Below are positions 1 to 8,902 of a stretch of 64,000 nucleotides of DNA, piece by piece. Source of the DNA: Cupriavidus basilensis OR16 (lineage in GTDB: Bacteria; Pseudomonadota; Gammaproteobacteria; Burkholderiales; Burkholderiaceae). The stretch lies in the NCBI RefSeq assembly GCF_000243095.1, contig NZ_AHJE01000053.1, forward strand, positions 62,001 through 126,000, written 5' to 3'. A program made the translations under genes and the position numbers. The notes beneath the pieces are model-generated. The model worked only from the letters and a program-made list of their open reading frames with translations, had not been told where the DNA came from and did not search any database. The stretch's first letter is position 1, and each line of letters begins with the position of its first letter.

Positions 1-882
1 GTCCACCTGGCTCTCCCCGTTGCCTTCGATCACGTGAAAGACCGCGCTGGCGGAGTTGAGCGGTGCCTGCCAGGCCTGGCCCGGGGCTAGCATCATGGCG
101 GTGAAGCCCAGCATCGGCAGGCAACTATCGCCGGTTTCCGGATTCACATACTCGAGTGCCGCACCCTCGTCCTGGCCGGCGACATCGGCCAGTCGGAGCA
201 GCGCCGCCCTGGCCGCTCGCCACGGGTAACGCAGCATCGGGTAAGGATTGGCGCGACGGCAGGCCACCGCCGGCCGGAAGCCCTGGCGCTGAAAATCCGA
301 GGTCAGCGTCATCAGCGGATCCTCGTCGTTGCAACCTGGGATGCCAGCCTCGGCATAGGCGGACTCGGCCGCCGTGAAGACGGGCAGGTCCAGCACATCG
401 AGCCAGGTGACGGGCTCCGTGCCATCGTGCCCGTGGTCATGCCACTGGCCGCCGGGCGTCAGAATGACGTCACCAGCCTCCATCTCGCAGCGATGCCCGT
501 TGACAACAGTAAAGCCGCCCCGCCCTTCAATGACGATCCGCGCGGCGCTCGGCGAATGGCGATGCGTGGGTGCGGTTTCGCCAGGCAGCAGCAACTGGAT
601 GCCGGCATAGAGGGTGCCCGTCGCCGACATGGCATCCGCACCGCGCCCCGGGTCGCTCAGCACTAGCACCCGGCGCTCCGCCTTCTCGACGGGAACCAGG
701 CGGCCGGCATCCAACAGCAGCGGTCGGACGTCCGCATAGCGCCAACGGTGCGGACGGGTCACGCCGGCCGGACGGCCGTGCGGCAACACGCCCTTGAGAA
801 AGTCCCAGAGCGGTGCCAGCGCGCGCTCGCGCAACACGGCCCGGAATTCGGCAGGCAAGGGGTTGCCTTCAGGTTCATTCAT
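1..882 (-). CDS. gtdA: gentisate 1,2-dioxygenase, C-terminus cut by window edge
   Basis: Non-haem iron cupin enzyme that opens gentisate to maleylpyruvate. The ATG at 882 follows AAGGAACCTGAC, and 294 codons stay open to base 1. The family is usually about 340-350 residues, so roughly the last 50 are outside the window. The first cupin motif is visible as THRHS (His107, His109) and WHDH (from residue 147), the usual iron ligands. It is transcribed away from a MarR gene across a perfect palindrome at 917-935, the usual arrangement for MarR-controlled gentisate genes. A related salicylate or hydroxynaphthoate dioxygenase is possible, but the N-terminal RALAPLWDFLKG-type sequence fits gentisate enzymes best. 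Confidence 0.88.
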   Translation of the reverse strand, partial: MNEPEGNPLPAEFRAVLRERALAPLWDFLKGVLPHGRPAGVTRPHRWRYADVRPLLLDAGRLVPVEKAERRVLVLSDPGRGADAMSATGTLYAGIQLLLPGETAPTHRHSPSAARIVIEGRGGFTVVNGHRCEMEAGDVILTPGGQWHDHGHDGTEPVTWLDVLDLPVFTAAESAYAEAGIPGCNDEDPLMTLTSDFQRQGFRPAVACRRANPYPMLRYPWRAARAALLRLADVAGQDEGAALEYVNPETGDSCLPMLGFTAMMLAPGQAWQAPLNSASAVFHVIEGNGESQVD

Positions 883-916
883 GTCAGGTTCCTTCTGTTG
901 TCGCAACCTTAGATCC

Positions 917-935
917 ATATCGAATCATTCGATAT
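917..935. promoter_or_regulatory. MarR operator palindrome
   Basis: ATATCGAAT, one base, ATTCGATAT: a perfect 9-1-9 inverted repeat between the divergent gentisate dioxygenase and MarR genes, 35 bases upstream of the dioxygenase start. Size and symmetry fit a MarR dimer site. Control of both genes is inferred. Confidence 0.75.
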
Positions 936-1038
936 CGAATGAGTTGTCGTATGATAGTCAGCGTGCTGCTTATATCTACTAGGGTATACGTCAGGTACTT
1001 ACAGATCCCCTCGCCCGACACCCACCTCCCCCCTCAAG

Positions 1039-1545
1039 ATGGATGAAACGAACCTCGACCGCCTCATTTACAACAAGCCAGGCCACCTCATACGGCGGCT
1101 ACATCAGATCGCCACCACTGTCTTCCTAGAAGAAACGGAAGGATTCGACACGACGCCAGTGCAATACGGCGCGCTGGCAGCGGTTCGCGCCTACCCCGGC
1201 ATCGACCAGTTGCGCCTGGCCAACGCCATCGGCTTTGACAGAACCACCATCGCCGGTGTCGTGGAAAGGCTGGAAGGCAAGGGACTGGTCTCGCGCTCGC
1301 CGGGCATTGCCGACCGACGCACAAAGCTGCTGTTTCTCACAGACAAAGGCGAGGCATTGCTCATGGCCATCTTTCCTGGCACCGAACGTGCACAGGGCCG
1401 ATCGCTGATCGGATTGAACGATGCGGAGAAAGTCGCGTTCGTGGAAATGCTCCAGCGCGTGGTCGCGGCCAACAATGAAGTCAGCCGCGTGCCGATTTCC
1501 TCGCCACCGCCGCGCCTGACGTCTTCGAGGCGCCCCCCGGCGTAG
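1039..1545 (+). CDS. MarR-family transcriptional regulator
   Basis: 168 residues with the MarR winged-helix core. The recognition-helix region reads DQLRLANAIGFDRTTIAGVV and is followed by the wing sequence SRSPGIADRRTKLLFLT, a typical DxR wing. MarR proteins of this type bind as dimers and are released by phenolic ligands. The divergent gentisate dioxygenase gene and the palindrome at 917-935 make it the likely local repressor, with gentisate or a precursor as effector (inference). The C-terminus is basic and low in complexity (about residues 150-168), which is not conserved in the family. The ATG at 1039 lies about 100 bases past the palindrome. Confidence 0.9.
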   Translation: MDETNLDRLIYNKPGHLIRRLHQIATTVFLEETEGFDTTPVQYGALAAVRAYPGIDQLRLANAIGFDRTTIAGVVERLEGKGLVSRSPGIADRRTKLLFLTDKGEALLMAIFPGTERAQGRSLIGLNDAEKVAFVEMLQRVVAANNEVSRVPISSPPPRLTSSRRPPA

Positions 1546-1859
1546 CGCCAACGGCGCTGCCGGCCCGCACAGCTGCGTTCAGCGCGCCTGCGTGAACATT
1601 GGCAGCCGTTGGGCGATGGATGCGGGACGCAACTGCTTACGCTCGTTGCTGACAACAAGCGGCCCGGTGGCCAGCAAGGATGCCTGCCAATCGGCGTCGC
1701 GCAGCAGGGCGTCCCCGAATGCCTCGCTCGCGGCGAATTCGGGGTGCCAGCGATATTCACGATCTGGTGCTGACATCCGACCAGGCAGACAATGCAGCCC
1801 AGAAGCCCACCCGCCATTTCCACGCGGTTGCGCAGGCCATACTCGCGGTATGCCTGCCA

Positions 1860-2110
1860 CGATGCTCATGCCGCGTGAGCGCAACGGGTTCAGCATGGCT
1901 GAGGATCTCCTTGGCGATACGGGGCGCGAAGCCGATGGTCAGTTCGTCCATGATCAGCGGGTCCGGTTGCAGCAGTAGCGCGTGGGCGATTGCGACCATC
2001 TGCTGCTGTCCGCCGGACAGCAAGCCCACCTCCGAGTTCGCACGCTCGCGCAGGATGTCAAAGAGGCCGAGACTTCATCCAGCGAGAAGCGCTGCGTCCC
2101 GGGTCCGCGC
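1860..2110 (-). pseudogene. livF: livF-like ABC transporter ATPase remnant
   Basis: A broken piece of a branched-chain amino-acid/aromatic-acid ABC ATPase. Read on the minus strand, a start-side segment ending LDEV is followed in another frame by LRERANSEVGLLSGGQQQMV (signature motif) and then LLLQPDPLIMDELTIGFAPR (Walker B). Homology stops near AKEIL. The N-terminal half with Walker A is missing and frames shift at least once. The 300 bases between here and the marR gene hold a further open stretch on the minus strand (1579-1896) that I cannot assign. Confidence 0.75.
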
Positions 2111-2375
2111 CTGCCGGCCCGCTCAGCGAGCCGCAAAGCGCCCCAAGCACCACGCCGTAGACCGAACGCGCCCCGGCAACCACCGGCGCCAGCAGGAAGA
2201 CAATGGAACGCTCCACGGTGAAGCTCTGCACGTTGACGAACGACACATAGTGCATAAAGAGCGAGCCTGCCAGCGAACCGAGCATGGCCGACGGAACGAA
2301 CATGGTGATCCTGATGCCGTGCATGTCGATACCCAGCACCTCGGCCGCCGGCACGGCGTCGCGCATGGCCAGGCC
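2105..2375 (-). pseudogene. livM: livM-like ABC transporter permease remnant
   Basis: About 85 codons of a LivM-type permease survive, including RDAVPAAEVLGIDMHGIRI, which corresponds to the cytoplasmic loop conserved in LivM, and a following hydrophobic stretch up to VYGVVLGAL. No start region and no C-terminus remain, and the downstream end runs into the livF remnant out of frame. Together with livF this is the trace of a lost LivHMGF importer, a type often placed beside aromatic catabolic genes. Confidence 0.75.
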
Positions 2376-2417
2376 CGGGCGTCCTTGACCAGGCTGGCGG
2401 CCAGCCCCCCTCCACTT

Positions 2418-2642
2418 TCAAACATTCCGATGCAGAGATGCAGACAAGAAAATGAACGCAGGGAGGGCGGGAGAAACCGCAGGCCGCGGCGCGCCTGCGG
2501 CTTCGAGCGTGTCGAGGCTGAACCGATGAAGTGCCAAACGGGCGTATTCCTCCAAGGAATAGCCTGCCGCAATCGCCGCCGCATCCAACTGTGCGTGGTC
2601 GGCGCGATGCAACTGCAATTCGAGCCTCGTGTGCTCAGTCAT
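2418..2642 (-). CDS. small hypothetical protein
   Basis: 74 residues starting 33 bases after the stop of the AceE-like gene on the same strand, with GAGAAG before the ATG. Residues 1-45 look like a folded unit: a short strand (RLELQL) and two amphipathic helices, reminiscent of ribbon-helix-helix proteins. After residue 50 the sequence becomes proline- and alanine-rich and is probably new sequence created where the livM remnant joins. I do not recognise a family. It may be the truncated distal gene of the AceE transcript. Confidence 0.4.
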   Translation of the reverse strand: MTEHTRLELQLHRADHAQLDAAAIAAGYSLEEYARLALHRFSLDTLEAAGAPRPAVSPALPAFIFLSASLHRNV

Positions 2643-2674
2643 TGTCTTCTCATTGAAACGCTACGAACCACTAG

Positions 2675-5350
2675 TCACCGCGTCCACGGCGCTGCCGGAG
2701 ACGGCTCGATTCCGTACCGCTTCAGCGCCTGGAGCTGCAGCTCCGGAGCTACGGATTGTATTGCCGCAACGGCGATGTGATAGCGGTCTATCTCGAAGAA
2801 ACGACGCAAGGATGCACGATTGTCGCTACGCCCAAAGCCGTCGGTGCCAAGAGCGGTGAACGGTGCATCGACATAGGACGCGATCAACTGGGGGTAAGCA
2901 CGCACGTAATCCGTTGCCGCAACCACCGGCGTTTCACCCTCCAAGCATCGCGACACATGACTGCGTCGGTTGCCGCCTGCCATAAACAGCCGTTCTCGCT
3001 CAGCCTCTTGCGCGTCGCGAGCCAGTTCGGAGAAGCTGGTAACACTCCAGATCTCGCTCGGAATATGCCAATCGTTCGCCAGCAATTCTGCGGCTGCTAT
3101 GACTTCGCGAAGGATGGAGCCGGACCCCAGCAGCCGCACCGCGGCCGGCTTGTCCGCCGCGCCCCGGGCGCCGTACCGATACATCCCTTTGATCACCGCC
3201 TCACGCGCGTCGGTCGGAACCGGGCTGTGAACGTAGTTCTCATTGGTCACCGTCAAGTAGTAGAACTCATCCCGCTGCTCCTCCAGCATGCGGCGCGCGC
3301 CGTGATCGATGATGATGGCCGCTTCGCTGATGAAGGCGGGATCATAAGCCCTGCAGTTCGGTACTGTTGAGGCAACGAGATGACTCGAACCGTCCTGATG
3401 CTGCAGCCCCTCGCCGGAAAGCGTGGTCCGGCCGGCCGTGGCACCGATGAGGAAGCCTCTTGCGCGCTGGTCGGCGGCGGCCCAGATCAGGTCGCCCACT
3501 CGCTGGAAACCGAACATCGAGTAATAGATGTAGAACGGCAGCATTGCGATGCCGTTCACGCTGTACGAGGTGGCCGCGGCGGTCCAGGACGAAAGCGCCC
3601 CTGCCTCCGTGATCCCTTCCTCCAGCAACTGGCCATCCCGGGTTTCCTTATAGTAGAGCATCGAGCCGGCATCCTCGGGCTCATAGAGTTGGCCCGCCGG
3701 TGAGTAGATGCCAATCTGCCGGAAGAGGTTTGCCATGCCGAACGTGCGTGCCTCGTCGGCAACGATGGGCACCACACGGGGACCGACCGCCTTGTCCTTG
3801 ATGAGATTCGTGAAGAGTCTGACGACCCCTGTAGTCGTGGACACCTCACGTCCATCCGGTGCCATGGCGAATTGCCCGTAGCTTTCGAGTGGCGGCACGC
3901 TGACTGCGGGAGCTACCTGGCTGCGCCTGGGCATATAGCCTCCGAGGGCCTCGCGGCGGGAATACAGATACTGCATCTCGGGACTATCGCTTGCCGGCTT
4001 GTAGAACCGCATCTCGGCAACGGCCTCATCGTCCAGGGGAAGCGAGAAGCGGTCGCGAAATGACTTCAAGGCCTCGACGTCCAGCTTTTTCTGCTGATGC
4101 GCGGTCATTCGCGATTCGCCGGCATTGCCCATGCCGAAGCCTTTCTTGGTCTTGGCAAGGATCACGGTCGGGCGCCCCTTGTGGTCCGTCGCCGCCTGGA
4201 AGGCAGCATGCAGCTTCTTGAAATCATGACCGCCGCGCCGCAGGTTGTTGATCTCGGTGGCGCTCATGTGAGCTACTAGTGCCTTGAGTTCCGGATCAAG
4301 GTTGAAGAAATGGGCGAGGTTGTAATCGCCGTCGTTGGCGCCCAAAGTTTGATACTCGCCATCGACCATGCCGGCAAAGCGCCGCAGCAGTGCATGATTC
4401 TTGTCGCGCGCAAAGAGAGGATCCCAGTCGGAGCCCCATACCACTTTCACGACATTCCACCCCGCCCCCGAGAACAGTGCCTCGAGCTCCTGGATGATCT
4501 GCCCATTGCCCCGGACCGGCCCGTCCAATCGCTGAAGGTTGCAATTGATGATGAAAGTCAGGTTGTCCAGTTTCTCGCGCGCGGCAAGCGAAAGCGCTGC
4601 GATCGACTCCGGCTCATCCATTTCGCCATCGCCAAATACGCCCCATACACGGCGAGACGCCGTATCCGCAATCTTCCGGTGTTCGAGATAGCGAAGAAAC
4701 CTCGCCTGATAGATCGCGCTGATAGGTCCAATACCCATCGAACCCGTAGGAAACTGCCAGAAATCCGGCATCAACCATGGATGGGGATAGGAACAGAGAC
4801 CTCCTCCATCGACCTCCTGGCGGTACCTGGCGAGCTGAGCCTCCGAGAGCCGTCCCTCCAGGAAGGCGCGCGCATAGACACCAGGGGCGGAATGAGGCTG
4901 GTAGTAAACCAGGTCGCCCTTGGCGTCGGCCGTGTCGGCCTCAAAAAAGTGATTGAAGCCAACCTCGAAGATCTCGGCGGCGGATGCATAGCTGGCGATA
5001 TGGCCGCCGAGCTCCCCGTAGGCCTTGTTGGCTCGGACCACCATTGCCAGCGCGTTCCAGCGAATGACCGACGTCAGCTTTTCTTCAAGCGTCAGGTCAC
5101 CCGGGTAGCGTGGCTGGTCCGCGACGCCGATCGTGTTCTGGTAGACAGAGTAGGGATTGCTCCTTGCGCCAACGCCGAGATGGCTTGCATGTTCCGCAAG
5201 CCGCTGCAGCAGGAAGTGCGCGCGCGAGTTGCCCGCCGAGCGCACGACACCCTCCAAGGCGTCGAGCCACTCCCTCGTCTCTTCGCCGTCCTCATCGATT
5301 CCTACATGCTCAGCCAGGTTTGCCAGCACGATCTCGCTCTCTCTCATCAT
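2675..5350 (-). CDS. AceE-type 2-oxoacid dehydrogenase E1 (stand-alone)
   Basis: Homodimeric pyruvate-dehydrogenase E1-type enzyme of 891 residues, about the length of AceE. Thiamine diphosphate binding is seen as GDGEMDEPES from residue 240 followed by NCN; HPWLMPDFWQFPTGSMG is intact; the C-terminal domain has TDGFGRSDNRASLRRFFEID. I chose the ATG at 5350, which has AAGGAG six bases upstream, over an upstream ATG at 5383 without one. No E2 or E3 gene is nearby, so it must borrow them or act on another substrate. Pseudomonas MdeB, a 2-oxobutyrate dehydrogenase E1, is a known precedent for such lone AceE paralogues. A broken paralogue lies at 56.7-59.3 kb. Confidence 0.9.
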   Translation of the reverse strand: MMRESEIVLANLAEHVGIDEDGEETREWLDALEGVVRSAGNSRAHFLLQRLAEHASHLGVGARSNPYSVYQNTIGVADQPRYPGDLTLEEKLTSVIRWNALAMVVRANKAYGELGGHIASYASAAEIFEVGFNHFFEADTADAKGDLVYYQPHSAPGVYARAFLEGRLSEAQLARYRQEVDGGGLCSYPHPWLMPDFWQFPTGSMGIGPISAIYQARFLRYLEHRKIADTASRRVWGVFGDGEMDEPESIAALSLAAREKLDNLTFIINCNLQRLDGPVRGNGQIIQELEALFSGAGWNVVKVVWGSDWDPLFARDKNHALLRRFAGMVDGEYQTLGANDGDYNLAHFFNLDPELKALVAHMSATEINNLRRGGHDFKKLHAAFQAATDHKGRPTVILAKTKKGFGMGNAGESRMTAHQQKKLDVEALKSFRDRFSLPLDDEAVAEMRFYKPASDSPEMQYLYSRREALGGYMPRRSQVAPAVSVPPLESYGQFAMAPDGREVSTTTGVVRLFTNLIKDKAVGPRVVPIVADEARTFGMANLFRQIGIYSPAGQLYEPEDAGSMLYYKETRDGQLLEEGITEAGALSSWTAAATSYSVNGIAMLPFYIYYSMFGFQRVGDLIWAAADQRARGFLIGATAGRTTLSGEGLQHQDGSSHLVASTVPNCRAYDPAFISEAAIIIDHGARRMLEEQRDEFYYLTVTNENYVHSPVPTDAREAVIKGMYRYGARGAADKPAAVRLLGSGSILREVIAAAELLANDWHIPSEIWSVTSFSELARDAQEAERERLFMAGGNRRSHVSRCLEGETPVVAATDYVRAYPQLIASYVDAPFTALGTDGFGRSDNRASLRRFFEIDRYHIAVAAIQSVAPELQLQALKRYGIEPSPAAPWTR

Positions 5351-5395
5351 TTCATTCTCCTTCTCAGCATGTCTTTGTGCCACCGTGCCCGTCGC

Positions 5396-5940
5396 TTAAT
5401 CAACCGAGACACCGAACAGCATATCGGTCAGTCCGTGCCCAGAGCGAACCATGGGCCAGACGTTCTCCATTGCGTCCGCATGGAAGTCCATGAACGCGGT
5501 GCGGTCCTTGGGCGAGAGCGCTTCTCGGATGGCCGGCTCCATGTCGGCTGCCGTTTCGAAGCGAAGCCCGACATGACCATAGGCCCGCGCAAGAGCCGGA
5601 AAATCCGGTAGCGCCTCCATATAGGACTGTGAATATCGGCTCTGATATTCAACATGCTGCAGCTGCCGCACCGTTGACTGGTACGCCGGATCACCTCCGC
5701 CGCGTGCTGGATCTGACCGAAATGACCTTCGACCACGGGCGGGTAAGAGCGGATCTCCACACTGTCGGATATGCGAACGGCGCGCTGGCAGGTGCCACGT
5801 CATTCGGGATATCCACCACGACCGGGCCCGGGCGCCCCGTTCTTGCAATGTGAAATGCTTTCTTGATCATCAGTGCAAGACTGGAGACATGGCTAACCAG
5901 GAAGGTGAGATGGCAGGCATCGACCAATTTCATTGATTCA
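5396..5940 (-). pseudogene. ilvB: acetolactate synthase large subunit remnant
   Basis: Three pieces of IlvB in different minus-strand frames. The first has [20 protein letters not shown], the second [16 protein letters not shown], the third SRYSQSYMEALPDF continuing to ENVWPMVRSGHGLTDMLFG at the natural C-terminus. The N-terminal domain and some 300 central residues with the catalytic core are absent, so this cannot be an enzyme. It ends 45 bases before the AceE-like gene. Acetohydroxyacid synthase and an AceE paralogue both use pyruvate or 2-oxobutyrate, so the pair may once have been functional neighbours (inference). Confidence 0.8.
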
Positions 5941-5951
5941 GTGAAACTGAG

Positions 5952-6176
5952 TTAGTGTTTGATCCCTTTGTCCAGTATACGAAGGGCCTTGCAGAAGAGG
6001 TTGCCGTAGTAACTGGAAACTCCCCCGGCATGAGCACACTCGCACACACTTTGGCGGCTTCGCCTTCCCTGAATGCTGCTCCGCTTCGGGATCGCCATTC
6101 GGGCGACCCCCCAAGGGACCCGCACGGAAAAACCAACTGGACCTACCCTTACGATCAGCACCTCTGTCTCTGCCAC
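5952..6176 (-). pseudogene. possible FAD-dependent monooxygenase N-terminal stub
   Basis: The first residues, AETEVLIVRVGPVG, match the start of flavoprotein aromatic hydroxylases, where the motif is normally VLIVGAGPVG. The first glycine of the dinucleotide-binding GxGxxG is arginine here. Homology is lost after about 16 residues, and the remaining open frame does not resemble the family. If real, it is the stump of a phenol- or hydroxyphenylpropionate-type hydroxylase gene. The match is short and could be chance. Confidence 0.3.
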
Positions 6177-6653
6177 CCGATCACTCCCTCCTCTATCTGT
6201 TTATCTCACGTGCCCGTCTAAATTTCATATAGCGGACACTATGTTTCATTTTTGTAAACTTTAGCCACCACCTCCAACCTTGTCAAGCTGCAACAAAAAT
6301 CTCCCAACAAATCAACAGCCGCGGGCCAGTTCCGCTGCGCGCGGCGGTGACCACTTCCCAGTCGTTGCGCCATTACCTGGGATCCATGCAGCAGCCATTG
6401 TTCCTCCCCGGGAACTACGGCGTTCTGCAATCCAAGGCTTCCGCCAGAGGGTAGAGAAAGCTATGCTCGAAGGCGCGCGCAGCCGCTTTGGAGTTGGCAG
6501 CATGCCCGCCGCAGGAACACGCATGCAGAGCCGGTTTCCGCTCTCCGCTGGCCCACGCTGCCGTCGCTGTGGCAGTGGCGACGCGGCAATGGGCGGCGGG
6601 CATCAGCCGGCCATAGAGGTTTGGTAACCTAGGCAGGTCAATCAGAAAGAACC

Positions 6654-7148
6654 ATGAGCAATGTAGAGACCGACAACGCTCCGTCGCTATCGCGCGTTTG
6701 CCCGCATTGTCCTGGGCGGCCAGTGGTGGTACGCATTGTGACGCACGCTGCGCAGATTGGAGACGGCTCATCCCGGCATGGATCAAACCGAGTTAATCAG
6801 ACCGTCGTTCAGGTTATCCATATTCTTCGTGACAGACGCCGATCTTTATGTATTTCTATTCCGAAGATTAATAGTCGTGGTTGCGGAAAGAAAATTCGTC
6901 TGCAAGCTGGAGCGTGCCTCTACTGCGGTGAACGTAAGCCCGACGCGATCCACGAAAATGACGTGCCAAACGAATTGACTGCACGAGTTAAGCATGGATA
7001 TATGCTAGCTGTCGCCTTTCCAGTTGGTGGAATTGTCTCCGGGATATCTCTTTTAGCAAGAAGGCAGGACCACGGCATTGGTGTCATCGTTTTCTCAATG
7101 TTCATGATGTATTTTTATGCCAGCTTCCATTCAATTTTAATGCCTTGA
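6654..7148 (+). CDS. zinc-ribbon membrane protein, probably degraded
   Basis: The second half looks like a real small protein: a zinc ribbon GCGKKIRLQAGACLYCGE (about residues 76-93; one CxxC is intact, the first knuckle has lost a cysteine) followed by two hydrophobic segments (near residues 113-132 and 140-162) that would span the membrane. Zinc-ribbon proteins starting MALI-CPxC have this build. The first 75 residues are arginine-rich without pattern and may not be translated. It lies in A+T-rich sequence unlike its neighbours, suggesting transfer. Function unknown. Confidence 0.35.
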   Translation: MSNVETDNAPSLSRVCPHCPGRPVVVRIVTHAAQIGDGSSRHGSNRVNQTVVQVIHILRDRRRSLCISIPKINSRGCGKKIRLQAGACLYCGERKPDAIHENDVPNELTARVKHGYMLAVAFPVGGIVSGISLLARRQDHGIGVIVFSMFMMYFYASFHSILMP

Positions 7149-7644
7149 TTATTAGGCGATCGGCTTCTAATCCGAAGGTGAAACAGGGATATTGAATGGA
7201 CTTTGTTGGCTGGCTTGCCCTCTGAAGCATCGCGCCGAATACTTCCAGCGGGCAGTGAAACGCATGGGTAGCGCGTGGCTGCCGGATCAGGCTATCAGCA
7301 ATGGAGTGGAGTTCGGCCTGGCTGTCGACCGACAGACCGGCTCCTTCCCTTGGGCAGATACCGGCGCCAGCAGACAGTTGGTGAGCTCGCACGTGCCGCG
7401 CCGCCTTGGCAGTCACCCGTCCATCTTGCCTAACCACCGTTGTCGCCGTGGCAAGCTCGCCCACAATCGGCGCAGCCGTTGCCGAATCAGTCGCTTGTAA
7501 TCGCGAGGCAGTTCATGCGATTCGGCCTCTGCCATCGCGTCGGACGCCGTGCCGCGCAAAGCCGAAGCCATGCCCTGCCTGCTGCTCACGGTTTGCACCG
7601 GCAGCCTAGTATCGAATGACCTCGTCGCGGTAATTCACGTCCAC

Positions 7645-7830
7645 CTACTCTGGCGCAGGTGCCTCCTGTACCGGCATCGACGCCGGCACGAGTATCGGCA
7701 GAACCACCGCGACACTTGCTGGCCTTGATGAAACGCCTGGTGCTGGATGGAGCGTGGCGCGGTGCAAGCTGGGTTGGCTCGTGAGACAGCTCGCCACCGC
7801 CCAAAATAGGCAGCCTCCCCAAAGGATCAT
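7645..7830 (-). CDS. possible small exported protein
   Basis: 61 residues with a signal-like N-terminus (MILWGGCLFWAVASCL) followed by a proline- and alanine-rich tail. Cys15 could be a lipobox-like cysteine but the preceding residues are not typical. A weak CGAGG lies upstream of the ATG. No homologue is recognised. It may be chance, as it sits in the low-coding region. Confidence 0.2.
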   Translation of the reverse strand: MILWGGCLFWAVASCLTSQPSLHRATLHPAPGVSSRPASVAVVLPILVPASMPVQEAPAPE

Positions 7831-7945
7831 GAGCGTAACCTCGGTGCGCGTAACCTCTTGCCCGCACGCCTTAGCGAGTTCGACGAGGCAAGGGATAGTT
7901 GGTTACCGAATCCGCTACGCCGCCATTCATGTTTGGCGCCCCTCC

Positions 7946-8395
7946 TCAGCGACAACTCTCGCTCTGCTTGCTCAGCCATGGGTAGCGCTCCACGTCATTG
8001 CCCCCGTAGTCCGGGTCCAGATAGACATAGCAGCGCTGTATCCGGAAGTCACGGATCTCGAACACGTCGCACCAGCGACCAGCATGGGTAACCCCCGCGC
8101 GCCATGTCTCGCCGTTCTTCAGGCTTCCGCTGGATGTGCCCTCGACCACCAATAGATCGCCCTGCTGTATGACGTTTGCATGGGCGATATCGTGACTAAC
8201 CGATGCCAGAATGCCCATCAAATCTTGGAACAGGCGCTCGATCTGCGCGTGCCCTTGCGCTACACCCCACTTGGGAAAATAGAACTCGGCGTGGTCGTCA
8301 AACAGGTCGAGGACGCTCTCGCCCCTGTCCATACGCCTGAAATACTCCAGCGCAATTGCCTTGCGCTGCTCATCCGTCATTGCTTTTGTTTCCAT
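7946..8395 (-). CDS. SnoaL-like / NTF2-fold protein
   Basis: 149 residues with the alpha+beta barrel pattern of the SnoaL-like family: an N-terminal helix EQRKAIALEYFRRMDRGES, a strand pair around DDHAEFYFPKWG, and a C-terminal sheet ending IRDFRIQRCYVYLDPDYGG. These small proteins act as ketosteroid-isomerase-like enzymes, cyclases or binding proteins. The ATG at 8395 follows GGGTGAGTGATC; a GTG two codons earlier is the alternative. It lies between the decay zone and the DUF1329 operon in the same orientation. Substrate unknown. Confidence 0.75.
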   Translation of the reverse strand: METKAMTDEQRKAIALEYFRRMDRGESVLDLFDDHAEFYFPKWGVAQGHAQIERLFQDLMGILASVSHDIAHANVIQQGDLLVVEGTSSGSLKNGETWRAGVTHAGRWCDVFEIRDFRIQRCYVYLDPDYGGNDVERYPWLSKQSESCR

Positions 8396-8428
8396 GATCA
8401 CTCACCCGGCTTCGGATACTTGTCGTTG

Positions 8429-8821
8429 TCAGAGCGCGCCCAGCCACGCGTCCGCCTGCGCGACGCTCGCGAACGCTTCCTTTCGGATGCCCGAGCTGCG
8501 GGAAAACTGGTCCGCGCTCATCTTCGCGGTCGCGCTGGCGAATACTTCCGTACTGGCAGCCAATCCCCTTGCCGCACACAGCTTTTTAGCCTGTTGATGC
8601 AAGACGGCAACGTCGCCTGTGGCCACCTTCATCGTGGTCAGGTCGGCGACAATGGCGAACGCACGTGCGAGCAAGCCAATGGCTTGCTAGAGTTCGCGAA
8701 GGTAATCGGGCACTGCCGACGGTGAGGGCCAGTATCCTTTGATCTTCAGGTACATTCCGTTCCGCGTCACATCCACGGCAATCTCATAGTAGTCTTTGTT
8801 GCTTGCGACCTGTTTGCGCAT
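8429..8821 (-). pseudogene. STAS/SpoIIAA-like small protein gene with internal stop
   Basis: Starting at the ATG at 8821 the frame encodes 44 residues (beginning MRKQVASNKDYYEI), then TAG at 8687-8689, then continues in the same frame for about 82 codons to QADAWLGAL. Both halves read as one protein of about 130 residues. The ending pattern VADLTTMKV and FASVAQADAWL resembles small STAS-like proteins related to the anti-sigma-antagonist fold. The base after the TAG is in register, so a single C-to-T change (CAG to TAG) or read-through explains the break. No RNA signal for suppression is evident. Confidence 0.6.
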
Positions 8822-8902
8822 CGCTTGCCCTCAGAGGTTGGTTGGCGCACTATGGCTGCAAAGGTGTCCAATGCGCGCGCGCCCATGGACACCTTCCCTG
8901 TG

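Larger units (their letters stand above)
5941..7940. other. 2-kb low-coding region with gene fragments
   Basis: No complete conserved gene is recognisable on either strand. Apart from the separately listed fragments (5952-6176, 6654-7148, 7645-7830) the open frames are short, mutually overlapping and lack family motifs. Parts of 6800-7150 are visibly richer in A+T than the surroundings, which suggests foreign or decayed DNA. I see no transposase, integrase or inverted-repeat end that would explain it. Confidence 0.5.
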
